From: an uncultured Coriobacteriaceae bacterium
Lineage (GTDB): Bacteria > Actinomycetota > Coriobacteriia > Coriobacteriales > Eggerthellaceae
Length of the DNA: 64,000 bases
Direction: 5' to 3'
Assembly (NCBI GenBank): GCA_949294735.1
Contig: CASFII010000006.1
Coordinates: 434,001-498,000 of the forward strand
Part shown: piece after piece, positions 54,044 through 63,270 of the stretch
Layout: every line of letters begins with the position of its first letter
Position numbering within the stretch: the first letter of the stretch is position 1
Position numbers and translations under genes: made by a program
Notes under the pieces: model-generated
The model's input: only the letters and a program-made list of their open reading frames with translations
Databases searched by the model: none
Told to the model about the DNA's origin: nothing

Positions 54044-56551
54044 TTAGTAAGGTTCGTCAAGGTTAGTGTGCGCTAACGAATCCAAGCTTAAATCTTCGAA
54101 CTTACGCTGGTTATAGCGGTCAAGCGCCACAAGCGCAATCATACCCGCGTTGTCGCCACAAGCGCTCATAGGCGGCAACACCAAACGAACACGGCGACGT
54201 CTACATAGATTCTCATAGGCGGAACGCAAGGCTGGATTAGCCGCTACACCCCCACCCAAACAAAACGTAGGAGCTCCTGTTTGCTTCAGAGCCATTTCGG
54301 CTTTCTTTACCTGGACATCCACCACTGCCTGCTGAAAACTGGCAGCAATGTCGGGGATATTCAATTCACGTCCAGCCGCACGTTCTTCATTAATATAGGT
54401 AACCACCGCAGTCTTAAGCCCCGAAAGCGAAAAACGCAAATCACCCGAATGCATCATTGCGCGCGGGAAAGGAATCGCTTCAGGATTACCCTGCGCTGCA
54501 TACTTAGAAATAACTGGTCCACCAGGGTATCCCAAGCCCAGTGCTTTAGCTACCTTATCGAAAGCTTCGCCAACTGCGTCATCGATGGTTGCACCTAAGG
54601 TTTCGTACTGACCCCAGTCTTTCATGTGCACCAACATGGTATTACCACCCGATACCAACGACACAACAGCAGGCGGCGTAAAATCGGGTGCTCCAATTTT
54701 GTTGGCGTACAAATGGCCTTCCAGATGGTTTACCGCAAGTAAGGGAAGATTATGTGCCCAGGCGGCACCCTTTGCGAATGCCACGCCAACTACCAGTGCA
54801 CCCACCAAACCAGGTGCGTAGGTAACCGCAACCGCGTTCAAATCTTCCCAGCTTAGGCGCGTAACGCCCAAATGGACAGCAGCACGTTCCAGGCATTCGT
54901 CGCATACACCACAAATTGCTTCAATATGCTTGCGACTAGCAATTTCAGGAACCACCCCACCAAAGCGAGCGTGGAAGTCTATCTGGGACGCTACCACGTC
55001 CGCAATAAGCGTTCCATTTCCATCCACTATTGCGGCAGCCGTTTCGTCGCAGGAACTTTCAATGGCTAAAATAAGTGGTCTGTGAGCCTTAAGTATCTCC
55101 GTAGCCTGTGCACCCTCGGCAGCAAGCACGCTTGCACACTCCCCTTCTTCAGCATGTGCGGCAGAATTCGTGGCTTCGTCAATCTTGAGCTCCATGCCTG
55201 CAACATCATGAGAAATCAGTGGTAAGGGACCTTGGAAAATGCAGGCATCTTCGTGATCTGAGTAATACCTTGGACGCATTCCAATAAGCTGCAACCCTAA
55301 GGTTTCGTAAAAAGCCTGAGCACCTGTATTGCTGGCACGCACTTCCAGCGAAGCCGTTTGCGCACCTAAATCACGAGCGTCTGAAGCCAAACGTGCAATC
55401 AGTTCTTTTGCAATGCCTTGACGACGATGCTCTGGAGTAACTCCCACCTTTAAAATCTGGAGGTCACCATCGACAATCCAGCCACCTGCATAGCCAATGA
55501 GCGGCAGACTGTCCTGGTCGTGTATCTTGTCCTGCGACATTTCGTCTCCGGCAGCATACGCAGCCCACCAGCTTCTATCTGCCCGCGGCAGCTCGTCGGC
55601 TACCAACGCTTCGTTCCAGGCGTCGCTTCCCATCATGAGCGCCTCAAGCGCAGCCACCGCCTGTGCATGGGCAGCATCAAGAGGCTTGTATACCATGCCG
55701 TGCTCGTCTGCCTGCGCATTCAAAATGGCAGTGTCGTTCATGGTTGCACGCTGGTCTTTGCGAATACCTGCATCCTGCACGCCGGTACGCAAATTCTTCG
55801 GGTCGTTTTTTGAAAGGCGGATACGCTCGTTTTCTTCTGCGTCCGAAAGGCGTGTGTATACCGGCAGCGTAAAACCAGGGTTGTGACGGTTTACGTCAAA
55901 GGGATCTGTTTCACCCGAATGCCATGCCGCTTCAAACGCCAATAGCAAACCCTTCCCCGTGGGAGTCCAAAGATTTTCCTCCACAAATGACCCTAAGGGC
56001 TGCAAAAGCTCGGCGTACTTCAGAAGCGCATCCCCTGTTATCAGCAAATCACCCGCCCAAGCGGCATACAATTCAGGTACCTCAACCGCTTTGATAACCT
56101 TATCTGCTTCCAAGCGCTTTACACCCGAATCGGTTACCTGGTAACGCACGGGATACACTTCTTTTCGCATAGCATCAGCGGCAACCAAAACAGTGCCGCG
56201 AACATCTGCTGCATAGGCACCCCACGCCAGCGCATCAAGGGTGGATACCCCAATAAGCCCTACTCCTAACGAAGAAGCGATGCCTTTCGCTGTTGCCATA
56301 GCAATGCGCACGCCCGTAAACGAACCAGGTCCACGACCGCACACCACACATGCAATATCTTCCCGGGATATATTCAGCGTATTAAGAAGCGTATCTATCT
56401 GAGGCAAAAGCTGCGTATTGGAAGCTCGGCGGGCAGAAATCTCTGTTGCGCCCACGAACTCTACTGACGGGCTCTCTGCCACCCTATGCAGGGCACCTAT
56501 TCCAACCGCAATAACCTCATTAGCAGTATCGAAAGCTAATACATACTTCAT
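54044..56551 (-). CDS. TsaB-RimI-TsaD fusion (t6A synthesis and ribosomal acetyltransferase)
   Basis: An 835-residue three-domain protein. Residues 1-265 are TsaB (GRGPGSFTGVRIAMATAKG near residue 73). Residues 271-445 are a RimI-type GNAT with VTPEHRRQGIAKELI near 372. Residues 490-835 are TsaD with ILAIESSCDETAAA, HLEGHLYAN as the iron His site near 609, and LGGGVAANPALR near 765. Together with TsaE and TsaC, TsaB and TsaD put threonylcarbamoyl on A37 of ANN-decoding tRNA; RimI acetylates ribosomal protein S18. Such fusions tie the genes together in Coriobacteriia, but triple fusion is rare elsewhere. The gene ends at repeat copy E. Confidence 0.95.
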   Translation of the reverse strand: MKYVLAFDTANEVIAVGIGALHRVAESPSVEFVGATEISARRASNTQLLPQIDTLLNTLNISREDIACVVCGRGPGSFTGVRIAMATAKGIASSLGVGLIGVSTLDALAWGAYAADVRGTVLVAADAMRKEVYPVRYQVTDSGVKRLEADKVIKAVEVPELYAAWAGDLLITGDALLKYAELLQPLGSFVEENLWTPTGKGLLLAFEAAWHSGETDPFDVNRHNPGFTLPVYTRLSDAEENERIRLSKNDPKNLRTGVQDAGIRKDQRATMNDTAILNAQADEHGMVYKPLDAAHAQAVAALEALMMGSDAWNEALVADELPRADRSWWAAYAAGDEMSQDKIHDQDSLPLIGYAGGWIVDGDLQILKVGVTPEHRRQGIAKELIARLASDARDLGAQTASLEVRASNTGAQAFYETLGLQLIGMRPRYYSDHEDACIFQGPLPLISHDVAGMELKIDEATNSAAHAEEGECASVLAAEGAQATEILKAHRPLILAIESSCDETAAAIVDGNGTLIADVVASQIDFHARFGGVVPEIASRKHIEAICGVCDECLERAAVHLGVTRLSWEDLNAVAVTYAPGLVGALVVGVAFAKGAAWAHNLPLLAVNHLEGHLYANKIGAPDFTPPAVVSLVSGGNTMLVHMKDWGQYETLGATIDDAVGEAFDKVAKALGLGYPGGPVISKYAAQGNPEAIPFPRAMMHSGDLRFSLSGLKTAVVTYINEERAAGRELNIPDIAASFQQAVVDVQVKKAEMALKQTGAPTFCLGGGVAANPALRSAYENLCRRRRVRLVLPPMSACGDNAGMIALVALDRYNQRKFEDLSLDSLAHTNLDEPY

Positions 56552-56579
56552 TTTTCACCGAATGAATTCGAAAGAATAA

Positions 56580-57101
56580 TTACCAAATCCAGGCATTAAC
56601 GCCCGATTTCATCAAATGTGACTCGGGGTTTTTCGCCCACAGAAACAAAAGCCTGCGCGCTCGCTCACCATAAGAATGCGCCAATATCCTGCGCTTACCT
56701 TCGCTGTCTACCACAAAACGAAGTTCTAGGTAGTCAGTTGGCATCTTTTCGATGAACTTTCTTCCCCATTCGATAAAGCAAACGCCCTCGCCTTCCAAGG
56801 TGTCATAAAAACCAACGTCTTCAAGTTCGTTGGGGTCATCCAGACGATACAGGTCAAAGTGGTAAAGCGGAAGCGTGTCGTTTTCGTATTCAAGCAGAAT
56901 GTTGAACGTGGGGCTGGTAACAGCACCGTGTACGCCCAACGCCGCAGCAACCCCTTGGACAAACTGCGTTTTACCTGCACCAAGGTCGCCATCAAGAATT
57001 ACCACATCCCCGGGACGTAAATAGGAAGCCAGCGAAGCAGCCAGCTTTTTGGTGGCGTCTGAAGAGGTGGTTACTCGTTCATATGTTAGTCCATTTGCCA
57101 T
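56580..57101 (-). CDS. tsaE: tRNA threonylcarbamoyladenosine biosynthesis ATPase TsaE
   Basis: A 173-residue P-loop ATPase. Walker A is LDGDLGAGKTQFVQG near residue 38; VTSPTFNILLEY and LYHFDLYRLDDPNELEDVGF, with FIEWGRK, are TsaE family blocks. It activates the TsaB-TsaD complex encoded next to it by an ATP-driven step. I use ATG 57101; the longer reading to 57131 has no ribosome site, and this one has none either, so translation may be leaderless or coupled. The gene ends 29 bases before the fusion gene. Confidence 0.93.
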   Translation of the reverse strand: MANGLTYERVTTSSDATKKLAASLASYLRPGDVVILDGDLGAGKTQFVQGVAAALGVHGAVTSPTFNILLEYENDTLPLYHFDLYRLDDPNELEDVGFYDTLEGEGVCFIEWGRKFIEKMPTDYLELRFVVDSEGKRRILAHSYGERARRLLFLWAKNPESHLMKSGVNAWIW

Positions 57102-57174
57102 GGCGCATATGATACGCCAAATTGAGCACAATGGGGTACTTCTTACAATTTATTAAGGATGCGTTTAAGTTTCG

Positions 57175-58008
57175 TTACCCGTTCGTGGGCTTTGAAGCCT
57201 TCGTTGCGTGGCAAGCATACATCACAATACCCACCAGTGCTCCACCAACAATATTGCCAAGCGTAGCGGGAACAAGGTTTGCGAATACAAAGTTACCCCA
57301 GGTGAGGACTTCGGTATTAACACCCAAGGCAACAATGGCGTCACTGAACCCAGGAACCATGGAGGCGAAAATTCCCGCAGGAATGTAGTACATATTTGCA
57401 ATGCAGTGTTCAAAGCCTGCGGTTACGAATCCCATAATGGGGAAGAAAATTCCCAGGATGCGTCCTGCCGTGTCTTGAGCCGTGTTGCCCAAATACACCG
57501 CAACGCAAACAAGCAGGTTACAGAAAATTCCGAGTACAAATACGTTCATCCAAGGCATGCTTGATTTGGAAGCTGCTACCTTCGCCGAATAGGCTGCTAC
57601 GGTATTGTCCCCTAAGCCCAGCTGTCCAAAGAACGCCATAAGTGCCGCAACGCCAATGGCGCCTACGAAGTTCCCGAAGTACACCAGCACCCAGTTGCGA
57701 GCTAGCTGTCCCCACGTAATCTTTTTTGCAATGGCGGCAGTTACCATCAGTGCATTGCCCGTGAAGAGTTCGGTTCCCAAAAGAATAACCATAATGAGAC
57801 CAATGGGGAAAATAAGTCCCGAAACCCAACGGGTCATGCCAAAGCCCTCGACCGTGCACGCTGCGGTAGAAGAAGCAACGGCACCCATGCTGATAAGCGC
57901 ACCCGCAGCAATACCCAAGACAAATAAGCGCCATGCAGGAGAAGTTGCTTTACCAATACTGGCCTGTAGATAGTTATCGGTTACTTCTTTGGGAGTAAAA
58001 ATAGCCAT
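57175..58008 (-). CDS. Formate/nitrite transporter family channel
   Basis: A 277-residue FNT membrane channel of FocA/NirC type with six helices. Family blocks are GIAAGALISMGAVASS at the start of helix 1, GTELFTGNALM and WVLVYFGNFVGAI, and the selectivity-filter region VCVAVYLG. The N-terminal region carries Thr residues near the pore. FNT pentamers pass formate, nitrite or hydrosulfide. Its place directly behind folate C1 genes favours formate. It follows folD by 29 bases. Confidence 0.9.
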   Translation of the reverse strand: MAIFTPKEVTDNYLQASIGKATSPAWRLFVLGIAAGALISMGAVASSTAACTVEGFGMTRWVSGLIFPIGLIMVILLGTELFTGNALMVTAAIAKKITWGQLARNWVLVYFGNFVGAIGVAALMAFFGQLGLGDNTVAAYSAKVAASKSSMPWMNVFVLGIFCNLLVCVAVYLGNTAQDTAGRILGIFFPIMGFVTAGFEHCIANMYYIPAGIFASMVPGFSDAIVALGVNTEVLTWGNFVFANLVPATLGNIVGGALVGIVMYACHATKASKPTNG

Positions 58009-58037
58009 GGTTCACTCGATTCTCTTGGGAGCCGATT

Positions 58038-58886
58038 TTACAGCTGACGTTCGGCAGCCCGGACGGTGTGCAGCATTGTGACGCTTGTGGTTACCGATCC
58101 AATGCCGCCTGGTACAGGCGTAATGGCATCCACCACTGCTTCTGCCGCCTCAAAATCTACGTCGCCACACAAGGTGCCCGTTTCGTCGAAATTAATGCCG
58201 ACGTCCAAAACAACCTGGCCTTTATGAAAATACGGCGCACCAAAAGCACGGGCATTTCCTGTTGCAAAGATTAAGATGTCGGCAGTCTGACAAATGTCTT
58301 CCAAATTCTCTGAACGAGAATGACAAATAGTTACGCTTGCGTTGCGCGCTAAAAGCATCATAGCAACAGGCCGCCCAATAACCAGACTTCTACCCACCAC
58401 TACGGCATGTTTACCTGCAACTTCAATGCCATAGCTGTCCAACATTTCCAGGCAAGCCTGCGCGGTACACGGCGGGAAACCACCTTCGTCGTGGGTAAAT
58501 ACCGCCGCTAAAGAAGCGGTAGAAATGCCATCCACGTCTTTTTCGGCTGCCAGTACATCACACATTGCCTTTTCGTCAATGCTTTCTGGCAAAGGACGAA
58601 ACATTAAGCACCCGTGAACCGAAGCATCCGCATTGATAGCGCGTAAAGTGGCTTCCAAATCTGCCTGAGAACAATCTGCGGGGAGCGTATAACTTTTGGT
58701 AGCAATACCCAATTTTTCAGCGCGTTTTGTTGCCGTGCGTTCGTAGCTCATGTCATCTGGACGCTCGCCCACACGAACAAAGGCTAACGTTGGCTGGACG
58801 CCCTTTGCCTGAAGTGCTGCAACCCTGGGCTCAATGTTTGCCGCAATGTTGGCAGTTACTTCGGTACTTTTAAGTAGTTTTGCCAC
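58038..58886 (-). CDS. folD: Methylenetetrahydrofolate dehydrogenase/cyclohydrolase FolD
   Basis: A 282-residue bifunctional enzyme that interconverts methylene-, methenyl- and formyl-tetrahydrofolate. The substrate site has SYERTATKRAEKLGI with the catalytic Lys, PLPESIDEKAMCDVL and KDVDGISTASLA; the NADP site is AVVVGRSLVIGRPVAMMLL; the end is TPVPGGIGSVTTSVTMLH. It works between formate-THF ligase and the methyl branch. Stop and start of its neighbours differ by one base, so the cluster is a tight operon. Confidence 0.96.
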   Translation of the reverse strand: MAKLLKSTEVTANIAANIEPRVAALQAKGVQPTLAFVRVGERPDDMSYERTATKRAEKLGIATKSYTLPADCSQADLEATLRAINADASVHGCLMFRPLPESIDEKAMCDVLAAEKDVDGISTASLAAVFTHDEGGFPPCTAQACLEMLDSYGIEVAGKHAVVVGRSLVIGRPVAMMLLARNASVTICHSRSENLEDICQTADILIFATGNARAFGAPYFHKGQVVLDVGINFDETGTLCGDVDFEAAEAVVDAITPVPGGIGSVTTSVTMLHTVRAAERQL

Positions 58887-58887
58887 C

Positions 58888-59508
58888 CTACCCTCGCAAT
58901 TCTTTTTTTACATATCCGCGAAGAATATCTGCCTTGGCATCTAAGTCAGATAATATTTCTTCAACGCTTGTTTCATATTGTTTTACCTGGTCAACATTGG
59001 ATAACGAATTAAGATTGATATCTACGTTGTAGCTAGCTGCATAAGCCGCAGCACGAGCAAATTCAACCGCAACTGCTACATCTGACAAAGCCAAACGGCT
59101 TCCGTGGTATGCCAGGAAACGACATTCCTGCATCACACCGGCACACGTTGTCATAATCTCAAGGGGAACTTCAATGGCACCAACCACGGCCACCTGCATA
59201 GCAGCTTCGCGGGCTGCCTTTTCTTCGGGTGTTCCCTGAGGCATCCGGTAAACAGCTGCCACTGGTTTGAATGCTTCAGCATCTGCTTCCACAAGTTCCA
59301 AAAGACGCTTACGCAGGACCTCGAGCCTTTCAAGCGTTGCCTGAACTTCATCCTGTACATCGGCGTATTTTTTCTTGCCCAGCGTTAAATTTCCTACCAT
59401 AGAAGCAGCTGCAGCTGCCAAAGCGCCGCCATAAGCAGAAGCCCCGCCCCCACCTGGTGTGGGAGCGGAACTTGCGAGTTCATCCAAAAAACGTGTGTCC
59501 AAATTCAT
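58888..59508 (-). CDS. fchA: Methenyl-THF cyclohydrolase FchA (cyclodeaminase family)
   Basis: A 206-residue, mainly helical protein of the formiminotransferase-cyclodeaminase C-terminal family. It carries the Gly-rich SSAPTPGGGGASAYGGALAA near residue 12 and the helix block VGNLTLGKKKYADVQDEV. In acetogens this enzyme (FchA) hydrolyses methenyl-THF. Cyclohydrolase activity would overlap FolD, a common duplication in Wood-Ljungdahl-type operons. The ATG at 59508 follows AAGG; a longer reading to 59574 would overlap the ligase gene. Confidence 0.85.
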   Translation of the reverse strand: MNLDTRFLDELASSAPTPGGGGASAYGGALAAAAASMVGNLTLGKKKYADVQDEVQATLERLEVLRKRLLELVEADAEAFKPVAAVYRMPQGTPEEKAAREAAMQVAVVGAIEVPLEIMTTCAGVMQECRFLAYHGSRLALSDVAVAVEFARAAAYAASYNVDINLNSLSNVDQVKQYETSVEEILSDLDAKADILRGYVKKELRG

Positions 59509-59533
59509 GCGTAGTGCAACCTTATAACAGCTC

Positions 59534-61222
59534 TTAGAAAAGACCAGAAATCTTACCCGTTTCGTCAACGTCAATACGTTCAGCGGCAGGAACCTTCGGA
59601 AGACCTGGCATGGTCATAATGTCGCCCGTGAGCGCCACCACAAAGCCAGCACCAGCACTTACCTTGACCTTGCGCACCGTAATACGGAAATCGCGCGGAG
59701 CTCCTAGCTTGGTTTGATCATCACTGAACGAATACTGCGTTTTTGCCATGCAGACAGGCATATTGCCAAAACCAAGCTGTTCAAGCTGCTGAATTTCCTT
59801 TACCGCAGCAGGCTCGAAATCTACACCATCAGCACGATAAACGCGTTTGGCAATGGCCTCAATCTTGTCAGCCAACCCACCTTCGTCACCATAGGCAAAT
59901 TCAAAGGTATTCTTATTGCGACCCTCAGCGTCACCTTCGGCACACAGACGAACAACTTCGTCGGCCAACGCTAAGCCACCTTCGCCGCCCTTTGCCCATA
60001 CTTCAGAAAGAGCAACGTTTACGCCCAGCTCACGGCACTTCGCTTCAACCAAATCAAGCTCAGCCTTGGTGTCTGTGGGGAATGCATTAATAGCAACCAC
60101 GCAAGGCAACTTATAAACCTGCGTGATGTTTTCAACGTGCTGTAACAAATTCGGAAGGCCAGCTTCCAGTGCTTCTAAGTTTTCTTCATTCAAGTCAGCT
60201 TTCGGTACGCCACCGTGGTTCTTCAAAGCACGTACCGTCGCAACTACCACAACAGCGTCGGGCTTTAGACCAGCCAGACGACACTTGATGTCCAGGAACT
60301 TTTCTGCACCCAAATCAGCGCCGAAGCCTGCCTCCGTAACACAGTAGTCACCCAGTGCCATAGCCATGCGGGTGGCCATAATAGAATTGCAGCCGTGAGC
60401 AATATTAGCGAAAGGACCGCCATGCACAAACGCAGGGGTTCCTTCCAGCGTTTGGACCAAGTTCGGTTTCAAAGCGTCCTTCAAAAGCGCCGTCATGGCA
60501 CCTTGCGCATTCAGGTCACCTGCGGTAATGGGCTTGTCGTCACGCGTGTAGCCCACCACGATGCGTGCCAAACGTTCTTTCAAATCCGTAATGCTGGTAG
60601 CTAAGCAGAAGATAGCCATGATTTCGGAAGCTACCGTAATGTCAAAGCCGTCTTCGCGAGGAACGCCATGAGCCTTGCCGCCTAAGCCATCAACAACATT
60701 ACGGAGCTGACGGTCATTCATATCAACGCAGCGTTTCCAGGTGATTTTGCGCACATCAAAGCCGAGCGCATTGCCCTGTTGAATGTGATTGTCAATCATG
60801 GCAGCCAGAAGGTTATTTGCTGCGCCAATGGCGTGGAAGTCGCCCGTAAAGTGCAAGTTGATGTCTTCCATGGGGATAACCTGAGCGTAGCCACCGCCTG
60901 CGGCACCACCCTTTACGCCAAACACGGGGCCCAAAGAAGGTTCACGAAGTGCTACCACTACGTTTTTGCCCTGACGGGAAAGTGCATCAGCTAAGCCAAC
61001 CGTTGTGGTAGTTTTACCTTCGCCCGCAGGAGTCGGATTGATAGCGGTTACCAAAATGAGCTTACCGTCTTCATGTTGTTCATTGAGTAGTAGGTTGTAG
61101 TCAACCTTGGCCTTATAGTTGCCATACATTTCCAGGTATTCATCGGCAACACCTGCCTTTGCGGCAATTTCTTTAATGTGTTGCGGTTTAGTAGCCTGGG
61201 CAATTTCGATATCTGTCAGCAC
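59534..61222 (-). CDS. fhs: Formate-tetrahydrofolate ligase
   Basis: A 562-residue enzyme, full length for the monofunctional family. The ATP loop is [21 protein letters not shown] near residue 61; [21 protein letters not shown] and [17 protein letters not shown] are signatures. It makes formyl-THF from formate, THF and ATP, entering C1 metabolism or acetogenesis. The start is GTG at 61222 with AGGAG 13 bases away; the 600-base upstream region holds several palindromes. The operon continues with fchA, folD and an FNT channel. Confidence 0.95.
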   Translation of the reverse strand: MLTDIEIAQATKPQHIKEIAAKAGVADEYLEMYGNYKAKVDYNLLLNEQHEDGKLILVTAINPTPAGEGKTTTTVGLADALSRQGKNVVVALREPSLGPVFGVKGGAAGGGYAQVIPMEDINLHFTGDFHAIGAANNLLAAMIDNHIQQGNALGFDVRKITWKRCVDMNDRQLRNVVDGLGGKAHGVPREDGFDITVASEIMAIFCLATSITDLKERLARIVVGYTRDDKPITAGDLNAQGAMTALLKDALKPNLVQTLEGTPAFVHGGPFANIAHGCNSIMATRMAMALGDYCVTEAGFGADLGAEKFLDIKCRLAGLKPDAVVVVATVRALKNHGGVPKADLNEENLEALEAGLPNLLQHVENITQVYKLPCVVAINAFPTDTKAELDLVEAKCRELGVNVALSEVWAKGGEGGLALADEVVRLCAEGDAEGRNKNTFEFAYGDEGGLADKIEAIAKRVYRADGVDFEPAAVKEIQQLEQLGFGNMPVCMAKTQYSFSDDQTKLGAPRDFRITVRKVKVSAGAGFVVALTGDIMTMPGLPKVPAAERIDVDETGKISGLF

Positions 61223-61502
61223 TTTGGGACCCCATTCTCCTCGGACGTTTTCGGACGCAAAAAACGTTATGCAAAAGGTGTTTCGGACTTGGCTCTAACC
61301 TTCGTTTTGAAACCGACGGGGCGGCCTAGGACGAACCAATACGATCCAAACCTCTTTCGCAGGTTTCTCATTCTATCGACTTGCGAATTGCTCCGCTTGC
61401 GACCCCCGCATTTTGAGCCCCCAAAGGTCAAAACAAGGCGCAAGAGGAATTGTAAATTTTGCCCACAATTTCACAACCAGATACAACAAGAATGAAATAG
61501 AG

Positions 61503-61557
61503 GATACCACAATAAGTTGTGGTATCGGTTAGTCATAAAAAGTACATATTGTGGTTT
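61503..61557. promoter_or_regulatory. Candidate operator upstream of fhs
   Basis: GATACCACAA (61503-61512) pairs perfectly with TTGTGGTATC (61517-61526) over a four-base loop. A third half-site ATTGTGGTTT lies at 61548-61557. A dimeric regulator could bind here; which one is unknown. The minus-strand fhs transcript would start to its left. Confidence 0.5.
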
Positions 61558-61599
61558 AACTAAAAGTTGCTGTTTCCGCTCGCGAATGGCTACGTCTAT

Positions 61600-61654
61600 C
61601 TATCGGCAAAAAAGTTCGGCTTTCTAAATTATTGTTTTCGTTTTTTGCCGATAG
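61600..61654. repeat. 14-base inverted repeat with 27-base spacer
   Basis: CTATCGGCAAAAAA (61600-61613) and its perfect complement TTTTTTGCCGATAG (61641-61654). Either a second operator or a hairpin ending a transcript from the fhs side. Confidence 0.5.
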
Positions 61655-61678
61655 GCTATAGAGAGGTTTAAAGAAAGA

Positions 61679-61706
61679 AAAAGGAGCCGATTTCTCAGCT
61701 CCTTTT
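61679..61706 (-). terminator. Terminator of the DUF5692 gene
   Basis: On the minus strand AAAAGGAGC pairs with GCTCCTTTT, followed by TTTCTTTCTTT, 119 bases after the DUF5692 gene stop. Confidence 0.8.
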
Positions 61707-61824
61707 CCCGAGGGGTTTAGTCTTTATAGGTTCGGTGTTTGTAATCTCCCAGGCTGGCACAGAATTGATGCATCCTGGTTATCACAACACAGCCAACTAG
61801 CTGGCTAACGAACTAACAAACTAA

Positions 61825-62814
61825 CTAAGCAGCAGCCTCTTCTTCGCGGCGAGACATTGCCTTTTCGTAGTCACGCGTACCCACAAACACTTCTTGCTTG
61901 TATGGGTTGCGACCAAGCTTCTTCGCACGATAGAACACATAACCCAGTGCCAACACGTTTGCTACCAGCGCTATGACAGAAACTACCAGGTTTACGTCAG
62001 GGTTGTTTACAGATTGTACTGCAAAGACACTGCTGTCTAAGAACAGCGGGAAGCACTGCGCAAACATGCACCACAAAGCCAGGGTGAAAGCACGGTTCTG
62101 GATCCAGCCGCCCTTGTTCCAGAACATGGCAGCAACGGTAGGAGCCAAAAGCAGAGCCAAACCGCAATACCAAGAATGCGTAGGCAAGCAGTTGTAGGTG
62201 TAGCAGAAGTTCCACAGGTCATAACTGATAATGAATACCCAGGTCATGTCAGGCCACAGCATGTCTTGCTTTTTCTTGGAGACATAAATGCCCCACCAGC
62301 CAGTCATGACGAAAATGTTCAGAATACCAGCAATGCCGTTGAATACGTTATGCCAACCGCCATACAGCAATACGCCTTCAGAGGATACCCAGGTGGTTCC
62401 CCAAGCACGAACAGCACTTTCAAAGTCGCTTACAACAGCAATCAAAATATTGATAGCAACGATTACGAATGGGAAGCACTTGAACCATTCCGATTTGCCC
62501 AGTTTGCCCCACTTATACTTCAGAGCCATGAAACCAATACAACCGATAGTTGCCGCATAAAGCTTCGCGTAGTGGAACCAACTGTTCATATACAGATGGG
62601 TGGGATTTTCCAGTGCCCACTGAGCACCGTTCATTGCGCTTATGGTAATAGCAATGAAGTAGATGGTAAGTCCGGCAGGCAACACGAGGAAACACAGAAT
62701 ACCGCCGAGTTTGCTCCTGCGCGCAAACTCGTTTACCAGGATCAGACAGATGAATACCATCGCCCATCCGGCCCACTGATAAAGGGCGTTTTCGCCATAC
62801 ACTTCAAATAGCAT
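61825..62814 (-). CDS. DUF5692-type multi-pass membrane protein
   Basis: A 329-residue membrane protein with eight to nine hydrophobic helices. It is rich in Trp and Tyr (NGAQWALENPTHLYMNSW, TGWWGIYVSKKKQDMLWPDM, YDLWNFCYTYNCLPTHSWY), as in membrane proteins that bind bulky or aromatic ligands. The C-terminus is charged. I assign it to DUF5692, known mostly from anaerobic gut bacteria; function is unknown. It is a single-gene unit with its own terminator, divergent from a TetR regulator gene. Confidence 0.75.
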   Translation of the reverse strand: MLFEVYGENALYQWAGWAMVFICLILVNEFARRSKLGGILCFLVLPAGLTIYFIAITISAMNGAQWALENPTHLYMNSWFHYAKLYAATIGCIGFMALKYKWGKLGKSEWFKCFPFVIVAINILIAVVSDFESAVRAWGTTWVSSEGVLLYGGWHNVFNGIAGILNIFVMTGWWGIYVSKKKQDMLWPDMTWVFIISYDLWNFCYTYNCLPTHSWYCGLALLLAPTVAAMFWNKGGWIQNRAFTLALWCMFAQCFPLFLDSSVFAVQSVNNPDVNLVVSVIALVANVLALGYVFYRAKKLGRNPYKQEVFVGTRDYEKAMSRREEEAAA

Positions 62815-63270
62815 TATGACCTCCTTGCTCTATTCGACGGTCACGCCGTAGGGTTATATCTTGTTTTACTGAACGAGTTGCTGGCGGCTATTCATAGTTG
62901 CTGCTAGTTGCTGGCTGCTACTGACAACTATCGGTCGTGTAGCTGGCGCCGGTAAACCGTACAGCTGGCACCCAAAAGCTGTGCACTGGCGCCCTTGAGT
63001 CGTGCTACTGGCGCCCTTAAGCCGCCCTTCCCCACGCGTCCAATAAAACTTACATCCGCTGCGTCAAAAAATCGTCTTATGCCATGTCACTATGCTATTT
63101 TTCTTCCGTGTACAGCGCGCAGTGTAACACCCTTTCTGGGGCATTTGTTTCACAAAAATATTCGAAATGTAAATCTTTGACAAATAGTGTTTTGACGTAA
63201 AAAATCGCAGATAATAACGTAGAATATAGGTGAGCCCAGACAGAAGAAACTAACCAGAAAGGGGCTTACT
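62815..63270. promoter_or_regulatory. Divergent control region with a phased CTGGCGCC array
   Basis: Between the DUF5692 gene and the TetR gene. CTGGCGCC or near copies occur at 62943, 62965 (CTGGCACC), 62986 and 63008, that is, 22, 21 and 22 bases apart, about two helical turns. Weaker copies lie at 62881 and 62911. The right end is AT-rich with two TTTGAC words, likely the TetR promoter. No gene is seen here. Confidence 0.5.

Larger units (their letters stand above)
61223..61678. other. Long intergenic region upstream of fhs
   Basis: No gene is supported in this stretch. It holds the palindrome at 61503-61526, an inverted repeat at 61600-61654 and probably the fhs promoter and leader. I found no known riboswitch core for folate or SAM. 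Confidence 0.5.

Noticed and set aside
61223-61500. THF or SAM riboswitch upstream of fhs
   Set aside because: None of the conserved core words of these classes was found on the minus strand.
62995-63180. Small gene in the TetR upstream region
   Set aside because: Low-complexity translation, no ribosome site, and the sequence is better read as a control region.
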